Of a DNA stretch of 64,000 nt, positions 16,378-25,763 are shown piece by piece. Both the position numbers and the translations under genes were made by a program. The stretch spans positions 1 to 64,000 of the forward strand of contig CALKFF010000009.1 of assembly GCA_938084585.1 (NCBI GenBank), given 5' to 3'. How positions within the stretch are numbered: the stretch's first letter is position 1; each line of letters begins with the position of its first letter. Source of the DNA: an uncultured Flavobacteriales bacterium. GTDB taxonomy: Bacteria; Bacteroidota; Bacteroidia; Flavobacteriales_D; Sanyastnellaceae. Below the pieces are notes generated by a model. It searched no databases. It was not told the origin of the DNA and saw nothing but the letters and a program-made list of their open reading frames with translations.

Positions 16378-16410
16378 CCAACATGTTAAACGTACTCCAA
16401 AAAAGATGGA

Positions 16411-17319
16411 TCAGTGCAAAATCTTTTGCACAAGGCTCGCTCCGTCGGCGTGCACGGTGGTGTTGGCGCCTCCAGCCGCCTGTTTGAACACCCCACCGCC
16501 GAGGTGAAAAGTCACGTCCGAACCGGCAAACGTCCGGTCGATTCGGTCCAGGTAATCCTGGGCTTGATCCGCCGCGGGGGACGTCGTGCAATACGACACA
16601 AAACACACGTCCTCGAACTGGGCGGCCACGTTCACCAAGTCGTCAAAAGGCACACTCTGGCCCAAGAACACGCTATGACGCCCCGCAGACCTGCAGAGGT
16701 GGTGAAGAAACAGCAAGGAGATGTCGTGGATCTCGCGTTCCGGCAAATACAGCACAATCACCCTGCCTTTCTCTTGCCCCTCCGGAACGGGGGCGTTGTG
16801 GATTTCAGCAAACAGCATTTGACGAAGGAGGTTGCTCATGAAATGCTCATGGGCAGGACAAATGGTGTCGGTCAACCAAAGCACACCCACTTCCGCCAAA
16901 AAAGGCAAGGCCACACTCAGCACCGCTCCATCGAAGGTCAACCGGTCCACGCATTCTTGCATGGTGCCGCGAAACAGCGTCTCGTCGTAAGTCATCATGG
17001 CGAGCTTCAGCCGCTGCTTCGCCAGCGCCTCTCCGCCTTCGTCCGCTACACTCGGACCTTCCGCGACCATCTGGGCCAACTGCTTGGGCGACAACCCTGC
17101 GATCTTGGAAATCTTCAGTCCACGCTCCAAGAGCAAGGCCACGTTGAGGAGCTTCTTCAAGTCCTCTCCACCATAAGTCCGGATGTTCGTGGAAGACCTG
17201 TTGGGGTTCAACAGGGCGTACCTCTGTTCCCAAGCGCGGATGGTGTGCGCCTTGACCCCAGAGAGGTTCTCCAAATCCTTGATTGAAAATTCTTGCTTCA
17301 CGCGGTCCTCCTGCACCAT
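16411..17319 (-). CDS. MerR-family regulator with B12-binding-type light-sensor domain (CarH/LitR-like)
   Basis: A 302-residue protein from the ATG at 17319 (an alternative ATG at 17385 adds 22 residues). The N-terminal MerR winged helix reads FSIKDLENLSGVKAHTIRAWEQRY (split here as FSIKDLENLSGVKA then HTIRAWEQRY, residues 11-34). A four-helix linker carries W148 and E158-H159, exactly the W-x9-EH motif that caps adenosylcobalamin in CarH. The C-terminal Rossmann-like domain has E196-x-H198-x-x-S201 where DxHxxG normally coordinates cobalt: the histidine is kept, the Asp and Gly are changed. Predicted role: dark repressor released by light, acting on the ECF sigma gene downstream. Loss of B12 binding, with another input signal, is the alternative. 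Confidence 0.8.
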   Translation of the reverse strand: MVQEDRVKQEFSIKDLENLSGVKAHTIRAWEQRYALLNPNRSSTNIRTYGGEDLKKLLNVALLLERGLKISKIAGLSPKQLAQMVAEGPSVADEGGEALAKQRLKLAMMTYDETLFRGTMQECVDRLTFDGAVLSVALPFLAEVGVLWLTDTICPAHEHFMSNLLRQMLFAEIHNAPVPEGQEKGRVIVLYLPEREIHDISLLFLHHLCRSAGRHSVFLGQSVPFDDLVNVAAQFEDVCFVSYCTTSPAADQAQDYLDRIDRTFAGSDVTFHLGGGVFKQAAGGANTTVHADGASLVQKILH

Positions 17320-17371
17320 GTGATGTGGTGCAAAAATGTGAACACCCTTTTCGGGCCTTTGGTTCACATCA

Positions 17372-17379
17372 TAAGTTTG
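17372..17379 (+). promoter_or_regulatory. Putative -7 box TAAGTTTG
   Basis: Exact TAnnTTTG match ending 4 bp before the nucleotidyltransferase ATG at 17384. That ATG overlaps, on the other strand, the longer possible start (17385) of the MerR gene, so this 64 bp gap is shared by divergent genes. Confidence 0.4.
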
Positions 17380-17383
17380 CTCC

Positions 17384-18487
17384 ATGACAGATACAAGGTT
17401 CTTGGACAACGGTGATTCGGCCGAATTCTATCCATTGAACGCCCTCAAGGGGGTGCAAGAGCTTCATTTTGGAGTACGGACCATTGCAAAACAATGGCAA
17501 GAAGTCTTGCGGGACAACCCCCACATTCGAATTCATTCACGGCTCATGCCCACCCACGACAACGCGATGGCCGTGTTGAATCTGTCAGATGGAGACGGCC
17601 TGTCGCGCGGTGACGAGCTGGTCGCCCTGCGTGGTGCGGAAGCGGTAAACGTGCATGAATTGCAGGCAGACGCCCTTTGGTTGAACGACGCCGCCCACCT
17701 CTTTGAGCTCTGCGGGTTGGGGTTGGAGGAGGATTTGTCCAGGCTTCAACTCGCGTGGCGGCTCCGCGCGTTGCAAGAAGAGGAGCGCGAAGCTTGGCAA
17801 GCCCAGGGTGTGCGCGTCCACGGTCCCATGTCCAGCGTGTGGCTTGCCCCCGGGGCGGTGCTGCGGGACGTCAGCTTGAACACAGAACAAGGCCCCGTCG
17901 TGGTGGGCCCCGACGCAGAAATCATGGAGGGATGTCGCGTCCGTGGCCCCTTTGCCCTTGGGGAAGGATCCCAACTGCGCATGGGCACCTTGGTCTACGG
18001 CGCGACCACCGTGGGCCAAGGCTGTAAAATGGGCGGCGAATTGAGCAACGTGGTCGTTCACGACTGGTCCAACAAGGCCCACGGCGGTTTTTTGGGCAAT
18101 GCGGTGCTTGGGTCTTGGTGCAACCTCGGGGCCGAGACCACGTGCAGCAACTTGAAAAACACCTACGGGGTGATTGCCGAATGGAGCGAGGACAGCCAGT
18201 CCTTTGAACCCAAGGGACGCCAGTTCTGCGGCTTGCTCATGGGCGACCACAGCAAAACCGCTATTCACACCGCCTTTTCCACGGCCACCGTGGTTGGGGT
18301 GATGGCCAATGTGTTCGGGGAGCAGACGCCTCCCCGCCATGTTCCAAATTTCCAATGGGGCGTGGACGGCGACGCCCAAATCGACCTTGACAAAGGCCTT
18401 GACGTGGCCCGAAAAGTCATGGCGCGCCGCAAGCAGACCATGTCCGCCAGCGAGGAGCATGCCATTCGGGCACTCTTTTCAAAATAA
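17384..18487 (+). CDS. GlmU-like putative sugar nucleotidyltransferase (beta-helix C-terminus)
   Basis: A 367-residue protein of the Bacteroidota GlmU-related family. The N-terminal half (FLDNGDSAEFYPLNALKGV, FGVRTIAKQWQE) corresponds to the family's reduced nucleotidyltransferase domain. The second half, from about residue 150, is a left-handed beta-helix with hexapeptide repeats (GPVVVGPDAEIMEGCRVRG, GTLVYGATTVGQGCKMGGE). It is predicted to transfer NMP to a sugar phosphate or acyl groups for envelope sugars, but the classical GxGTRM pyrophosphorylase loop is absent, so activity is uncertain. It precedes lon by 71 bp. Confidence 0.8.
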   Translation: MTDTRFLDNGDSAEFYPLNALKGVQELHFGVRTIAKQWQEVLRDNPHIRIHSRLMPTHDNAMAVLNLSDGDGLSRGDELVALRGAEAVNVHELQADALWLNDAAHLFELCGLGLEEDLSRLQLAWRLRALQEEEREAWQAQGVRVHGPMSSVWLAPGAVLRDVSLNTEQGPVVVGPDAEIMEGCRVRGPFALGEGSQLRMGTLVYGATTVGQGCKMGGELSNVVVHDWSNKAHGGFLGNAVLGSWCNLGAETTCSNLKNTYGVIAEWSEDSQSFEPKGRQFCGLLMGDHSKTAIHTAFSTATVVGVMANVFGEQTPPRHVPNFQWGVDGDAQIDLDKGLDVARKVMARRKQTMSASEEHAIRALFSK

Positions 18488-18558
18488 GTCTGCCAAGCTG
18501 TCGCAACATGTCGGGTGGCACGGCGTTTGACCTGTGCCTGTCCACACACGCCCTGACC

Positions 18559-20985
18559 ATGAACATCAAACTGAGCGACACCCAGGACCAAGAGTTCATC
18601 CCCATTTTGACCGAGGAGGATGAAACGGCCATGCAGGAAACCGACATTCCAGAGGTGCTCCCGCTGCTGTCGCTTCGCAACACCGTGCTGTTTCCCGGGG
18701 TGGTGATTCCGATCAGCGTGGGGCGAGACAGGTCTGTGCGGCTGATCAAAGAAGCGAACAAGGCCGACCAGGTAATTGGGGTGGTGAGCCAAAAGGAAGA
18801 CGACACCGAGGTGCCCGGGCCGGACGACTTGAACAACGTCGGCACCGTGGCCCGCATCATGAAGATGTTGAAGATGCCCGACGGCACCAACACCGTGATC
18901 CTCCAAGGGCAACAACGATTCAAGTGGGACGAAGTCATCCAAGAAGAACCCTACCTCAAGGCCAAGGTCTCGGCTTACGGGGGGATTGAAGAGCCCCTGC
19001 CCGAAAAAGAGGGCCAGGCCATGGTGGAGAGCTTGCGGGAGTTGGCCGCCGAGCTCATTGAAATGAATCCCAACATCCCCACGGAAGCTGCCGAGGCCAT
19101 CAAGGGCATCAACCGCCTGGGGTTTTTGGTCAATTTCATCGGCAGCAACATGCAGGTGAAGGTGGACGAGAAACAGCGCATTCTCGAAGAAGTCGACCTC
19201 GGAAAACGCGCCCAAACGGTGTTGGAGTTGCTGCACAAGGAGAAGCACATGCTTTCCCTGAAGCAGGACATCCACGCCAAGGTCAAAACCGACCTCGACC
19301 AACAGCAGCGCGAGTTCTTCCTCCACCAGCAGATGAAGACCATCCAGGACGAGTTGGGGGCCAACCCGTTGAAGGAAGAAATTCAGGAGAAGCGCGCCAA
19401 AGCGGCGGACAAAAACTGGCCTGACCACGCCAGAGCGGCCTTCGACAAGGAACTCGGCAAGCTGGAACGGATGAACCCCCAGGGCAGCGAGTACAGCGTG
19501 CAGTCCAACTACCTGGACGTGATGCTCGAACTTCCTTGGAACGAGGTCTCCGACGACAACTTCGACTTGACCCACGCCCAAGCGGTGTTGGACCAAGACC
19601 ACCACGGGTTGGAAAAAGTGAAGGAGCGCATCATTGAACACTTGGCGGTGCTCAAAATCAAGGGCGACATGAAAGCCCCCATCCTCTGCCTGTACGGCCC
19701 TCCGGGGGTGGGCAAAACCTCCTTGGGACGCAGCATCGCCGAAGCGCTGGGACGGAAATACGTCCGCATGAGCTTGGGCGGGTTGCGCGACGAAGCTGAA
19801 ATCCGCGGCCACCGCAAGACCTACATCGGCGCCATGCCGGGACGGGTGCTTCAAAACCTCAAGAAAGCGGGCACGAGCAACCCGCTGTTCATCTTGGACG
19901 AAATCGACAAGTTGGGCAGGGACCACCACGGCGACCCTTCCTCCGCCCTGCTCGAAGTGCTCGACCCTGAGCAGAACCACACCTTCCACGACAATTACCT
20001 CGACTTGGACTACGACCTGAGCAAGGTGATGTTCTTGGCCACGTGCAACGACTTGAGCACCATCCAGCCCGCACTCCGGGACCGCATGGAAATCATCGAC
20101 GTCAGTGGGTACACGCTGGAAGAGAAAGTGCAAATCGGCAAGCAGCACCTCTTGCCCAAGCACCTCAACGCCTCAGGACTCGCGCCTGCCAGCCTCAAGG
20201 TGCCCGTGGCCACCATCCAAGCTGTGGTGGAACAATACACGAACGAAAGCGGGGTGCGGGGCTTGGACAAGCGGCTGGCCAAACTCGTGCGTCACCGCGC
20301 CAAACAAATTGCCCTCGAGGAAGCCCACGAGGTGACCGTCGGCGCAGATCACCTGCACGACATTTTGGGCATTGCCAGGGAAAAGGACAAGTACGAGGGA
20401 AACGACGTGGCAGGCGTGGTGACTGGCCTGGCTTGGACACCCCGTGGCGGCGACATCCTCTTCATCGAATCGTCCCTCACGCCGGGCAAAGGCAAGTTGA
20501 CCCTGACGGGGAATTTGGGGGCCGTCATGAAGGAATCCGCGGTGATCGCGTTGCAGCACCTCAAGGCCCATGCCGATTGGCTGGGGTTGACCCCCGACGT
20601 GTTTGACAAGTGGGACATCCACATTCACGTGCCGCAGGGCGCCATTCCCAAAGACGGTCCGAGCGCCGGCATCACCATGCTCACGGCCCTGGCCAGCGCC
20701 TTCACCCAGCGCAAGGTCCGGAAGTACTTGGCCATGAGTGGGGAAATCACGTTGCGCGGGCAAGTGTTGCCTGTGGGTGGCATCAAGGAGAAAATCCTGG
20801 CCGCCAAGCGGGCCGGCATCAAGGAAATCATCCTGTGCGAGCGCAACCGCAAAGACGTGGACGACATCAACCCTCGCTACATCAAGGGACTGAGTTTCAC
20901 CTACGTCACGCAGATGCGCGAAGTGGTGGACAGGGCCTTGCTCGGACAACAAGTGGACAACCCCCTGCACGTGGTCGCCTCGTAA
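18559..20985 (+). CDS. lon: ATP-dependent protease Lon
   Basis: An 808-residue cytoplasmic AAA+ serine protease that degrades misfolded and regulatory proteins. The N-terminal substrate domain starts near [18 protein letters not shown]; Walker [10 protein letters not shown] begins at residue 380, Walker B FILDEID lies near 444, sensor region around 490. The proteolytic domain has the catalytic dyad Ser702 (PKDGPSAG) and Lys745 ([13 protein letters not shown]). The ATG at 18559 was preferred over an in-frame ATG at 18508 because residue conservation begins after it. It is followed 9 bp later by porQ. Confidence 0.97.
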   Translation: MNIKLSDTQDQEFIPILTEEDETAMQETDIPEVLPLLSLRNTVLFPGVVIPISVGRDRSVRLIKEANKADQVIGVVSQKEDDTEVPGPDDLNNVGTVARIMKMLKMPDGTNTVILQGQQRFKWDEVIQEEPYLKAKVSAYGGIEEPLPEKEGQAMVESLRELAAELIEMNPNIPTEAAEAIKGINRLGFLVNFIGSNMQVKVDEKQRILEEVDLGKRAQTVLELLHKEKHMLSLKQDIHAKVKTDLDQQQREFFLHQQMKTIQDELGANPLKEEIQEKRAKAADKNWPDHARAAFDKELGKLERMNPQGSEYSVQSNYLDVMLELPWNEVSDDNFDLTHAQAVLDQDHHGLEKVKERIIEHLAVLKIKGDMKAPILCLYGPPGVGKTSLGRSIAEALGRKYVRMSLGGLRDEAEIRGHRKTYIGAMPGRVLQNLKKAGTSNPLFILDEIDKLGRDHHGDPSSALLEVLDPEQNHTFHDNYLDLDYDLSKVMFLATCNDLSTIQPALRDRMEIIDVSGYTLEEKVQIGKQHLLPKHLNASGLAPASLKVPVATIQAVVEQYTNESGVRGLDKRLAKLVRHRAKQIALEEAHEVTVGADHLHDILGIAREKDKYEGNDVAGVVTGLAWTPRGGDILFIESSLTPGKGKLTLTGNLGAVMKESAVIALQHLKAHADWLGLTPDVFDKWDIHIHVPQGAIPKDGPSAGITMLTALASAFTQRKVRKYLAMSGEITLRGQVLPVGGIKEKILAAKRAGIKEIILCERNRKDVDDINPRYIKGLSFTYVTQMREVVDRALLGQQVDNPLHVVAS

Positions 20986-20994
20986 CTTGCCAGC

Positions 20995-22059
20995 ATGACC
21001 GCCCACTCCTGCCTCCGAATGGTGTTGGTGTCCAGCCTGGCGCTTGGACTCCACACGACCTGGGCGCAAGACGTCCCCACCTCCCTGGCTTGGGACGTGG
21101 CTGCAGCGCCTCGCCATGCCGCATTGGGCGGCTTGGACGTGGCCCCTTTGGAAGCCGACGGGTGGTCCGTGGCTGTGCATCCTTGCGCGTTGGATTCCTC
21201 CGTGGAACGCGACGTGTACACCTCTTACCTGGACTACTTCGCGGGAATTCGCTCTGGTGCCGTGACCTGGCCTTTGGCCCACCATGGCAAGCGCGCGTCC
21301 CATGTGGGCATCCGGTTTGCCTCGTTCGGGACGTTCGAAGGCACCACCGCTGCCGGCCTCGAGGCGGGCAACTTCTCCGGCGGCGACTACATCGCCCAGT
21401 ACGGCACGGCTTGGGCCTTGGGGCCACAATGGACGGTGGGCGCCACGGGGTGGACCGGGCTGCGGAACCTCGCGCAGGTCAATGCCGGCGTGTTGGGCGT
21501 GGACTTGGGGGCGCTTCGGCGCACCCGCAACGGCATGGGCGCCCTCGGCTTCGTCGTGAGCAACTTCGGCCTGCAGGAAGACTTTTCAGGCATCATGCCG
21601 CAAGGGCGGTTGCCGCACAACGTGCAGGTCGGCTGGACCCAAACTTTCCCCAACGCCCCCTTCACCTTCCACCTTCGCATGCAGCGGCTGAACACCTGGG
21701 AGCTTGCCCCAGAAGGCACGTACGACGACGCCTACGACCCGCTGACCGGGGAAGTCATCCCCAACGACCTTTGGGAATGGGGAGACCAATTCGCCCGGCA
21801 CTTGACGGGTGGGGTCACGTTGAAGCTGGGCCCGCAATTGACGGGCCACTTGGGCTACAACCACCAACGCCAAAAAACGATGGTCGCCGCAGGACGAACT
21901 GGCCTGAATGGGCTCTCCCTGGGGCTCCAAGGCCAGTTCAAAGCGCTCCGCTACAGCGTGGCCAGAAGCGTGTACCACTTCGCGGGAACCTCCACGCATT
22001 TGGCCTTGGCGATTCAAGTGCCGCAACAAGGCGGTGAATCTGGGGCGAATCGGCCCTGA
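20995..22059 (+). CDS. porQ: Type IX secretion system protein PorQ
   Basis: A 354-residue outer-membrane beta-barrel protein with a signal peptide ending in TTWAQD. The PorQ pattern is seen in APRHAALGGLDVAPLEADG, SYLDYFAGIRSGAVTW, GIRFASFGTFEGTT and the many alternating strands to the end. In Porphyromonas, PorQ is needed for processing and surface attachment of T9SS cargo, together with PorU/V/Z. The porQ-cmk gene order is conserved in the phylum and supports the call. Cargo with type B sorting tails is encoded at 13491-15695 and 45920-48070. Confidence 0.88.
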   Translation: MTAHSCLRMVLVSSLALGLHTTWAQDVPTSLAWDVAAAPRHAALGGLDVAPLEADGWSVAVHPCALDSSVERDVYTSYLDYFAGIRSGAVTWPLAHHGKRASHVGIRFASFGTFEGTTAAGLEAGNFSGGDYIAQYGTAWALGPQWTVGATGWTGLRNLAQVNAGVLGVDLGALRRTRNGMGALGFVVSNFGLQEDFSGIMPQGRLPHNVQVGWTQTFPNAPFTFHLRMQRLNTWELAPEGTYDDAYDPLTGEVIPNDLWEWGDQFARHLTGGVTLKLGPQLTGHLGYNHQRQKTMVAAGRTGLNGLSLGLQGQFKALRYSVARSVYHFAGTSTHLALAIQVPQQGGESGANRP

Positions 22060-22089
22060 TTGTTGCTTGGGGCAAGTTATCTTCGACGC

Positions 22090-22791
22090 ATGGGTCGCAG
22101 TCGCATCAACATCGCCATTGACGGGCACTCAAGTGCCGGAAAGAGCACCATGGCCAAAACTTTGGCCAAAGAACTCAATTACGTCTACATCGACACGGGC
22201 GCGATGTACCGCGCAGCGACGCTTCACGCGATGAAAGAGCGCAGTGTCGTGGACACCGAAGTGAACGAGGTGGGGTTGCGCGCGGGGTTGGAGCGCATGT
22301 TCCTTGCGTTCAAATACAACCCCAAGACCGAGCAATCAGAAATTCACCTCAACGGCGTGAATGTCGAGAAGGAGATCCGAAGCATGGACGTGGCCAACAA
22401 GGTGAGTCTTGTGGCACGCGTGCCCGAGGTCAGGACCAAACTTGTGGCCATTCAGCAACGCATGGCCGAAGCCGGCGGCGTGGTCATGGATGGCCGCGAC
22501 ATCGGCACCGTGGTGTTGCCCAACGCTGAACTGAAGGTCTTCATGACGGCGGACCCAGAGACGCGCGCCTACAGGCGGTTGCGTGAACTGCAGCTGGCGG
22601 GCAAGGACGTGTCGTACGACGACGTCTTGGACAACGTCCTCAGCCGCGACCGCATCGACTCTGAACGTGCGGTGGCGCCTCTGCGTCAAGCGGACGACGC
22701 GGTCGTGGTGGACAACAGCGACTTGACGGTGGAAGAGCAATTCAACTTCTTGCTCTCCCTGGCGCGAACCCGCATGGCGGACCGCACTTGA
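22090..22791 (+). CDS. cmk: Cytidylate kinase
   Basis: A 233-residue cytosolic enzyme phosphorylating CMP and dCMP with ATP. The P-loop GHSSAGKST is near residues 10-18, followed by YIDTGAMYRAATLHA and VVMDGRDIGTVVLPNAELKVFMTA and the CMP-site RDRIDSERAVAPLRQADDAVVVD. A TATCTTCG promoter-like box (22078-22085) ends 4 bp before the ATG at 22090, which favours this start over one at 22060. The stop TGA overlaps the next start (TGATG). Confidence 0.97.
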   Translation: MGRSRINIAIDGHSSAGKSTMAKTLAKELNYVYIDTGAMYRAATLHAMKERSVVDTEVNEVGLRAGLERMFLAFKYNPKTEQSEIHLNGVNVEKEIRSMDVANKVSLVARVPEVRTKLVAIQQRMAEAGGVVMDGRDIGTVVLPNAELKVFMTADPETRAYRRLRELQLAGKDVSYDDVLDNVLSRDRIDSERAVAPLRQADDAVVVDNSDLTVEEQFNFLLSLARTRMADRT

Positions 22792-25760
22792 TGGCGCGGC
22801 TTGCGTTGACCCTGGGGGCGTTGTTTGCCTTTTGGGGATGCCACTTTGGCCAGCACCCCTCCCCGGCTTCCTCCTCCAAGCCTCCCGCGTTCCTCGACGG
22901 TCCCCTTGACGTCGTGGACAGCGTGATGGCCACACTCACCATGGAACAGCGCGTGGCCCAACTTCTCATGGTGCCCATCTACGCCCGCACTGACACGGCA
23001 GGCTGGGCAGAAGCCGAGCGATGGACCCGCGATCTGGGGTTGGGTGGCGTGATCTGCATGCAAGGCGGGCCCGACCACCAACGCATTCGATTGAAGCGTC
23101 TGCAAGACTTGGCCACAGTCCCGTTGATGGTGTCGTCCGACGCCGAATGGGGGTTGGGCATGAGGCTGGACAGCACGCGTTCGTTCCCACGGGCCATGAC
23201 GTTGGGCGCCACACGCAACGAGGCGTTGGTCAGGATGTATGGGCAAGTGGTCGGACAAAGCCTCCGCGCCACGGGCGTGCATGTCAACTTCGCCCCTGTG
23301 GTGGACGTCAACTCCAACCCGATCAACCCGGTGATTGGCAGCCGCAGCTTCGGGGAGTCTGTGGAATGGGTGTCCAAGTTGGGGCAAGCCTACGCCGACG
23401 GCCTCCAAGACCAAAGGGTGCTCGCCACCGCCAAGCATTTTCCGGGTCATGGCGACAGTGACAGCGATTCTCACGCCACCTTGCCCTCCATTTTGCACGA
23501 CCGTGAGCGGTTGGATTCTGTGGAATTGGCCCCGTTCCAACACGCCTTCGACCACGGCATGGGCGGGGTGATGGTCGCCCACCTGGACGTGCCCGGCTTG
23601 GACAGCACCGAAGCCCAACCCTCCACCCTTTCCCCCGCGATTGTCGACACCCTGCTGCGGCAAGAGATGGGCTTCGAAGGCTTGGTGTTCACCGACGCCA
23701 TGAGCATGAAGGGGTTCGCGGACTTTGCCGGGGAACGGAGGCGCATTCGAGGCGCGCTGAAAGCCGGCAACGACATCCTGTTGTTCCCCGGGGATCCCGT
23801 TGCCGCCATTGAAGAGGCCATGGCATCTTTGGCCGACGGCACCCTGGACACCTTGGACATCGACGCCAAATGCCGCCGTGTGCTGTTGGCCAAACTTTGG
23901 ACCGACGCCGGCGAGACCGTGCCTGCCACCGGAACTACCTGGGAGCCCAAACACGCTGAACTGGTGCACCGAGAATTGCTCGCACAAAGCCTCACCATGT
24001 TGCCGGGTCACACGTCCTACCCCAAGACATGGGCGGCCACGCAAGGCCATGCTGTGATGTTGGATTTGGCCAACCACGCCAAGTCCTGCGCCCCCCTCGA
24101 AGCCCAACTCGCCAATCACCTTGGAGAAGGGTGGGCCGTGTCGCGGCATGTGGTTGGGAAAGACGGAAGCGGCCTGGGCAAACGCGACGTTCAATCGGAC
24201 CTGGCGCAAGCCACCCACGTGCTCGTCACCGCCACCGAAATGAGCCACCGGCCTTCGCGCAACTTCGGCATCCAGCCTGAAGGGTTGGCTCGGGTGGCCG
24301 CCCTGCTCGAAGAACGCAACCTCGACCCCAGGAACATCGTGGTGGTGTGGATGGGCAACCCGTATGCCTTGCCCGAGTTCGTGTCGCTTCAGTCGCACGT
24401 CGCGGGAATCTTGGTGGCTTACCAAGACGACGAACGCACCTGCCACGCCGTGGCCGACGCCGTGGCTGGCGTCACCCCCATCGGCGGCAAACTTCCCGTC
24501 ACCCCGGTGAACACGCCGTGGCGCGAGGGCGACGGTCTCGATTTGGAGGGCGCCATGCGATTGGGACGTCCCGTGGATGGGCGCGTGGCGTTTTGGGAAG
24601 AACCCCATGCGAAGGTCGACAGCCTGCTGCAGCACGCCCTGGACAAGCGCGCCATGCCTGGTGCGAGGGTCGTGGTCGCCCATGCAGGCCAAATCGTCCT
24701 GGACCACACCGTCGGGACCTTGGACGGAACACATCCCACAACCCCGGATGCCGTGTACGACTTGGCTTCCATCACCAAGGTGGCCGCCACGGGAAACGCC
24801 CTGATGCACATGGCGGGGTTTGGGCTTTTGGAAGAAGATGGACAAGTGCACAACCTGTTGCCTGGGCTGAAGGGACACCCTTTGGGCACGCGCTCCCCGC
24901 GCGAACTCCTGAGCCACCAGGCCGGCCTGGCGTCGTGGATTCCATTCTACCGAAGCGCCCTCGAGGACACCACGGGCGCCTTCTGCGACGCCCCGGACTC
25001 CTCTTGCCACGTGCCCGTGAGCCCGAACATGTTCATGGAAGAAGCCTATTTGGACACCATTTGGAACACCATTTTGGATGCCGAACTGGACGCCCCTGGC
25101 GACTACCGATACAGCGACCTCGGCTTCTACGTGTGGGACAAAGTCCTGTCCACTTGGGGCATGAACATCGAGGACTGGGTGGCCAACCATGTGGCCGGTC
25201 CGATGGGATGGCAAAGCATGACGTACCGCCCGCTGGACAACGGGATTCCTGAATCGCGCATTGCCCCGAGCGAATGGGACCGAGAATTCAGGGGGCGCGA
25301 AGTGCGGGGCACCGTGCACGACCCTGGCGCGGCGATGATGGGCGGTGTGGCATGCCATGCCGGGCTCTTCTCCAACGCCTATGACCTCGCGGAGCTCGCC
25401 GAGACCTGGCGCCTAGGCGGGGTGTTTAAGGGCATTCGCATCGTGCCGGAAGACGTGCTCGATCAGTGGACCAGTCGGGCTTTAGCGGACGACGACAACC
25501 GTCGAGGGCTGGCCTTCGACAAGCCGGCGTTGGAGCCCGACTCAGGCCCCACCTGCGACCTTGCGTCGTGGGAGAGCTTTGGCCACAGTGGTTTCACCGG
25601 CACCTTGGTGTGGGTGGACCCTGCCTACGATTTGGTCTACGTGTTCTTGAGCAACCGCACCTACCCAGACGCGTCCAACAAAGCCTTGCTCCGCCTGGAC
25701 ACACGGACAGAGATTCAACGCGTGGTGCTCGAACATTTGGGGGCCACAAGCCGTTTTTGA
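22791..25760 (+). CDS. GH3 beta-N-acetylhexosaminidase-like / serine hydrolase (beta-lactamase family) fusion lipoprotein
   Basis: A 989-residue two-enzyme envelope protein. Short signal with Cys17 (FAFWGC) as a likely lipobox. Residues about 35-370 form a GH3 domain like NagZ: KHFPGHGDSDSDSHATLP (K215, H216) and the presumed nucleophile D302 in FTDAMSMKGF. A GH3 C-terminal-type region follows to about 580. Residues about 600-980 form a class C beta-lactamase/DD-peptidase fold with SITK (S660, the nucleophile), YSD (Y774) and HSGFTG (H932). Both halves act on peptidoglycan-type substrates in relatives, so a cell-wall turnover or recycling role is likely. The start overlaps the cmk stop. Confidence 0.9.
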   Translation: MARLALTLGALFAFWGCHFGQHPSPASSSKPPAFLDGPLDVVDSVMATLTMEQRVAQLLMVPIYARTDTAGWAEAERWTRDLGLGGVICMQGGPDHQRIRLKRLQDLATVPLMVSSDAEWGLGMRLDSTRSFPRAMTLGATRNEALVRMYGQVVGQSLRATGVHVNFAPVVDVNSNPINPVIGSRSFGESVEWVSKLGQAYADGLQDQRVLATAKHFPGHGDSDSDSHATLPSILHDRERLDSVELAPFQHAFDHGMGGVMVAHLDVPGLDSTEAQPSTLSPAIVDTLLRQEMGFEGLVFTDAMSMKGFADFAGERRRIRGALKAGNDILLFPGDPVAAIEEAMASLADGTLDTLDIDAKCRRVLLAKLWTDAGETVPATGTTWEPKHAELVHRELLAQSLTMLPGHTSYPKTWAATQGHAVMLDLANHAKSCAPLEAQLANHLGEGWAVSRHVVGKDGSGLGKRDVQSDLAQATHVLVTATEMSHRPSRNFGIQPEGLARVAALLEERNLDPRNIVVVWMGNPYALPEFVSLQSHVAGILVAYQDDERTCHAVADAVAGVTPIGGKLPVTPVNTPWREGDGLDLEGAMRLGRPVDGRVAFWEEPHAKVDSLLQHALDKRAMPGARVVVAHAGQIVLDHTVGTLDGTHPTTPDAVYDLASITKVAATGNALMHMAGFGLLEEDGQVHNLLPGLKGHPLGTRSPRELLSHQAGLASWIPFYRSALEDTTGAFCDAPDSSCHVPVSPNMFMEEAYLDTIWNTILDAELDAPGDYRYSDLGFYVWDKVLSTWGMNIEDWVANHVAGPMGWQSMTYRPLDNGIPESRIAPSEWDREFRGREVRGTVHDPGAAMMGGVACHAGLFSNAYDLAELAETWRLGGVFKGIRIVPEDVLDQWTSRALADDDNRRGLAFDKPALEPDSGPTCDLASWESFGHSGFTGTLVWVDPAYDLVYVFLSNRTYPDASNKALLRLDTRTEIQRVVLEHLGATSRF

Positions 25761-25763
25761 GCC

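Larger units (their letters stand above)
16274..16391. promoter_or_regulatory. Repeated GTTnAAC operator-like sites between regulator and sigma gene
   Basis: Five heptamers of form GTTnAAC occur at 16274-16280 (GTTTAAC), 16295-16301 (ATTAAAC, one mismatch), 16327-16333 (GTTCAAC), 16348-16354 (GTTCAAC) and 16385-16391 (GTTAAAC). Two adjacent pairs are spaced exactly 21 bp, about two helical turns. The second copy overlaps the putative -7 box of the sigma gene. Confidence 0.5.

Noticed and set aside
18265-20163. 632-codon minus frame inside lon
   Set aside because: Antisense of a well-conserved gene; no motif.
22686-25358. 890-codon open frame on minus across the GH3 fusion gene
   Set aside because: Antisense shadow of a high-GC gene; the translation has no domain and is rich in His, Gly and Val, while the plus-strand protein has two intact enzyme domains.
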